Positions 20,067-22,926 of a stretch of DNA of 22,926 nucleotides are shown piece after piece; the stretch's first letter is position 1; each line of letters opens with the position of its first letter. Under the pieces are notes generated by a model. The model was not told the origin of the DNA, searched no databases, and saw only the letters and a program-made list of their open reading frames with translations. The translations under genes and the position numbers were made by a program. Location of the stretch: the IMG/VR virus record IMGVR_UViG_3300030116_001024, positions 1,892-24,817 of that record. The stretch is one strand, 5' to 3'. The DNA is from a virus.

Positions 20067-20750
20067 ATGTGCGGTGCAATTCCTTTAGCTGTTGTTTCTG
20101 GAGTCTTAGGCGTAGCTGGTAGCTATATGCAATACCAGCAAGCTAAGACAACTGTTGCATATCAAAACGCTCAACAAAATTTACAGTATCAAAGCAATAT
20201 GTTACAGGCTCAGTCTAACAGGATGACTGAGGAAACAAAGAAGCAGATGAATCAGGATGCTATTGAGCATGCAAATTATTTAGCAGATTTGCAATATGAA
20301 AGAGATAGCACCAGAATCACTATGAATCAGATGCAGCAACAAGAACAACAAGCACAAGATAAGTTAGCAACTGGTCGGTCATATTTAGAAAAGAAAGGAG
20401 AAGTTGCAGCATTAAGAGGATTAGGAACAAACGCATGGACTTTGATTGCGGATATAAAACGCACACAAGCAGCAGCAGATTATATTACGAATCGAAATAC
20501 TGCGTTTAGTTTGGCTGGCACTCAATCGCAACGACTGGATGCTCAAGCGAATCGAGCAAGTAGGCGAGGCCAGACAGCAACTTATCTTAAGAAAACGTAT
20601 CTTGATCCTGTTAAACCCATTGAGATACCGAAGCCTAGCTTTGGCCCATATGCTTTGGGTATGGCTAGTTCTGTTGTGGGTGGCTTTAACACTTACGCAA
20701 GCTTAAAAGGTGCTGGCATGGCAAACTATTCACTAAAAATTACCAGATAA
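20067..20750 (+). CDS. Internal virion protein B, T7 gp14-like
   Basis: This 227-residue protein begins MCGAIPLAVVSGVLGVAGSY, matching the MCWAAAIPIAISG start of T7 gp14 (196 residues), followed by a long Gln-rich helical region (about 25-110) and a C-terminal part with a second hydrophobic stretch (YALGMASSVVGGF). T7 gp14 is ejected into the host and forms a pore in the outer membrane for the DNA-ejection channel; that implies a Gram-negative-type envelope. It starts 2 nt after the gp13 stop and its TAA abuts the next ATG. Confidence 0.92.
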   Translation: MCGAIPLAVVSGVLGVAGSYMQYQQAKTTVAYQNAQQNLQYQSNMLQAQSNRMTEETKKQMNQDAIEHANYLADLQYERDSTRITMNQMQQQEQQAQDKLATGRSYLEKKGEVAALRGLGTNAWTLIADIKRTQAAADYITNRNTAFSLAGTQSQRLDAQANRASRRGQTATYLKKTYLDPVKPIEIPKPSFGPYALGMASSVVGGFNTYASLKGAGMANYSLKITR

Positions 20751-22926
20751 ATGGCATCTGTAAAAGGTTTAAGTCTTGGCAAAAATGAAGACCCTAAAAA
20801 GAAGGGGGCTGGTGTTGCCAAACAAATATCAGTAGATGGTATTACTGTACCGCCATCGGTTGGTAGTACAAAGATAGAACAACCAAAAGTAGTTAATGCT
20901 AGATGGTTTGGAGAGACAGCTGTACAGCCAGCAGCGTTAACACAAATACCGCAATTAGAATTACCTAGTGTCAAAGGTATAATTGAAAATGCTACTCCAG
21001 AAGATGCTGGAAGGTATGCAGAAGCTTTTAGTGATTTTGCACAGCAAGTAGATAGCTTTGGTAGCTCTTGGATTAAAAAAGAAAAGAAAGTAAAAGAAGA
21101 TCTGGATGCTCAAGCACTTAAAGTTTTTTATCAATATGGAGATCCAACAACTGCTGTAAAAGAATTAGATAGTTATATAACAAAGATTGATAAAAGGATA
21201 ACAACATTAAAGGAACTAGAAAAACAAACAGATGACTCTAAACAAGAAATATTAGATCTTGAAAAATTAAAAACACAAATTGCAAACAGTAGACCTTTTA
21301 GGGAATCTTTATTATCAGTCAATAATTCACAAGTAGTACTTAACAGAGCATATGGTTGGACTTTTGCAAAAGAAGACATACTAGTTCCTAATACAACAAC
21401 AGATGGATCAGTTGTAGATAAAGATGGAGAATTAAGCGAGATAAGAGTATCTGAGCTAGATCCTACTGACTCGAGATATGTCCAAGCTTTTCATAATTAT
21501 GTGTATGGAGATACAGATTTAAGTGCTTTTGATTTAAAAAACATAGAAGGCACAATAGCCAATATTTTATATCAAGACAGGCTTAGACAGGAAACAAATT
21601 ATAAAGAATTAACCAAAGACCAAATTGTAACTAGTAGCAATAATCAATTAACAACTAACCTAAGAAATCTAGTAAATTCAGAAGATTTTAGCGTTGCTAG
21701 TTTTATACAAAATACGCAAACAAATCTGGAGTTTATTAAAAATACTCATTTATTTGATGCAGATGAAAAGACAGCAATAGTAAAAAATATGATACAGACA
21801 ATTGTTTATGAATTAAGAAATCAATCTGGTATAGATGCAGAGCAAATACTTAGAACTATTTTCTTAGGAGACAAGCTAGGAACAGAAGATCAAGTGCAGC
21901 CATTAATGATTGGCCCTATAGATGACAGGATACTTAGCAATGGCACTCTTAATAAAAAACTAAGATTAATAGAAAGTATTGGTGGAGAAGCACAACTTAA
22001 TTTAATTATTGGAGATGTATTAAAACAAAACAAAGATAATAACGACAAAATAAATACTGTTAATAAAGATCTGTTTAATAGAACTTTTGAAGATGAAGTT
22101 TTGTTTTCAGAATACGAAGATGGTAAAACTTTTCAACAATTAATTTTAGGAGCAGACGTTGATGATATTCGAGGTAATGAATATGTGCCTTTGTATCTAG
22201 CTAAATTACAAGAAAAAAGACAAGAGTTATTAAAAAAACATGCAGACAATCCAAGAATAATACAAGCTATAAACCAATCATATACTGCACAAGTAGAGAA
22301 TATTAGAAAGAATTTATTAGTAAGTGATTACAATGAAGAGTTAATGGATTTAACACAATTAAGTTTTGAGATACAAAGAGGAGATGACTCAAAGGTTGGT
22401 GACTTTAATTCATTGCTCCAGATCTTTGAAGAAAGTTATACATTTCCTAAAGCTTTAGAAGATTTACAAACAATAAAAGAAAGAGTAAACAATGCAGGGA
22501 ACGTAGATATAAGAAACATGCAACAGGTCGGATTAGACCTTGTTAGAGAGTTACATAAAAACTATGCAACATCTCTTAATGACCCTAACTATAACTACAA
22601 AGAAGTTTTTAAAGAAAATGAAATAAAAATAATGCAAGAAATTGAAGAAATCACTAATTTAGCAAGACAGAAATTTCCAGATGATATTGATGCTCAAAGT
22701 GATTTTGTTACAAAAAGGATAAATGCTAGATGGAATAATAATGGATTTATTACTAGATCAGGTATAGATGTTTCAACTCCACTTTCTGGTAATAGAGGAG
22801 AAAAGAGAGCTTTAAAATATATAGTTAGTGATTTAAAAAAAGGTGGTTTTTATGATGGTTTGTTTCAAGGATCAGCACAACGAAATTTCCTTGCTTATGT
22901 GGAAAGTTCAAAACCTTTCTTTAAAA
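20751..22926 (+). CDS. Internal virion protein C, T7 gp15-like, 3' end beyond window
   Basis: ATG 20751 directly follows the gp14 stop (TAAATG), and the frame stays open for 725 codons to the window edge. The visible product starts MASVKGLSLGKNEDPKKKGA. It is largely helical and charged, with segments such as ATPEDAGRYAEAFSDFAQQV and repeated helical spacers, as in T7 gp15 (747 residues), part of the periplasmic ejection tube. Assignment rests on gene order, length and helical character more than on strong motifs. Whether it is fused to a transglycosylase as in gp16 cannot be seen. Confidence 0.82.
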   Translation, partial: MASVKGLSLGKNEDPKKKGAGVAKQISVDGITVPPSVGSTKIEQPKVVNARWFGETAVQPAALTQIPQLELPSVKGIIENATPEDAGRYAEAFSDFAQQVDSFGSSWIKKEKKVKEDLDAQALKVFYQYGDPTTAVKELDSYITKIDKRITTLKELEKQTDDSKQEILDLEKLKTQIANSRPFRESLLSVNNSQVVLNRAYGWTFAKEDILVPNTTTDGSVVDKDGELSEIRVSELDPTDSRYVQAFHNYVYGDTDLSAFDLKNIEGTIANILYQDRLRQETNYKELTKDQIVTSSNNQLTTNLRNLVNSEDFSVASFIQNTQTNLEFIKNTHLFDADEKTAIVKNMIQTIVYELRNQSGIDAEQILRTIFLGDKLGTEDQVQPLMIGPIDDRILSNGTLNKKLRLIESIGGEAQLNLIIGDVLKQNKDNNDKINTVNKDLFNRTFEDEVLFSEYEDGKTFQQLILGADVDDIRGNEYVPLYLAKLQEKRQELLKKHADNPRIIQAINQSYTAQVENIRKNLLVSDYNEELMDLTQLSFEIQRGDDSKVGDFNSLLQIFEESYTFPKALEDLQTIKERVNNAGNVDIRNMQQVGLDLVRELHKNYATSLNDPNYNYKEVFKENEIKIMQEIEEITNLARQKFPDDIDAQSDFVTKRINARWNNNGFITRSGIDVSTPLSGNRGEKRALKYIVSDLKKGGFYDGLFQGSAQRNFLAYVESSKPFFK

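Overview
This window looks like part of the genome of an AT-rich, lytic, T7-like podovirus (Autographiviridae-type). It carries a single-subunit T7-type RNA polymerase, T7-type replication and recombination proteins (gp2.5-, gp3-, gp4- and gp6-like), the T7-type DNA maturase pair, and recognisable portal, capsid, tail-tube and internal virion proteins (gp8, gp10, gp11, gp12, gp13, gp14 and gp15-like). No integrase, tRNA, CRISPR array or transposon was seen. Several small proteins resemble families I recall from marine cyanophages. That suggests a marine picocyanobacterial host, but this is from memory and not checked.

The genome is bidirectional around a gene-poor divergent region at about 10366-10966. 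Leftward (minus strand), a tightly overlapping block of small early genes (10365 down to 6876) leads into RNA polymerase, single-stranded DNA-binding protein, endonuclease I, primase-helicase and 5'-3' exonuclease, then small proteins and finally the portal, which runs off the left edge. One 50-residue plus-strand gene (1074-1226) sits inside this block. Rightward (plus strand), terS and terL are followed by a mixed-strand accessory cassette (12917-15116), the major capsid, a 23-residue basic protein, tail tubes A and B and the internal virion proteins, the last running off the right edge.

This differs from the T7 layout. Portal and capsid lie on opposite strands about 15 kb apart, terminase lies upstream of the capsid, and no DNA polymerase gene lies between primase-helicase and exonuclease. 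DNA polymerase, scaffold, tail fibre and lysozyme genes are not in the window and would have to lie outside it.

Control signals visible in the sequence include a perfect TATAAT element before terS followed by a stem-loop leader, an 11-bp inverted repeat spanning the divergent region, and a tandem 10-bp repeat. A 15-nt element is repeated exactly 5 nt upstream of two start codons and has relatives upstream of the capsid and terS. Two hairpins lie between early genes and one lies after the capsid gene. A 58-residue ribbon-helix-helix protein gene overlaps the start of the RNA polymerase gene and is an obvious candidate regulator. The polymerase keeps its four catalytic residues but has unusual substitutions next to them.
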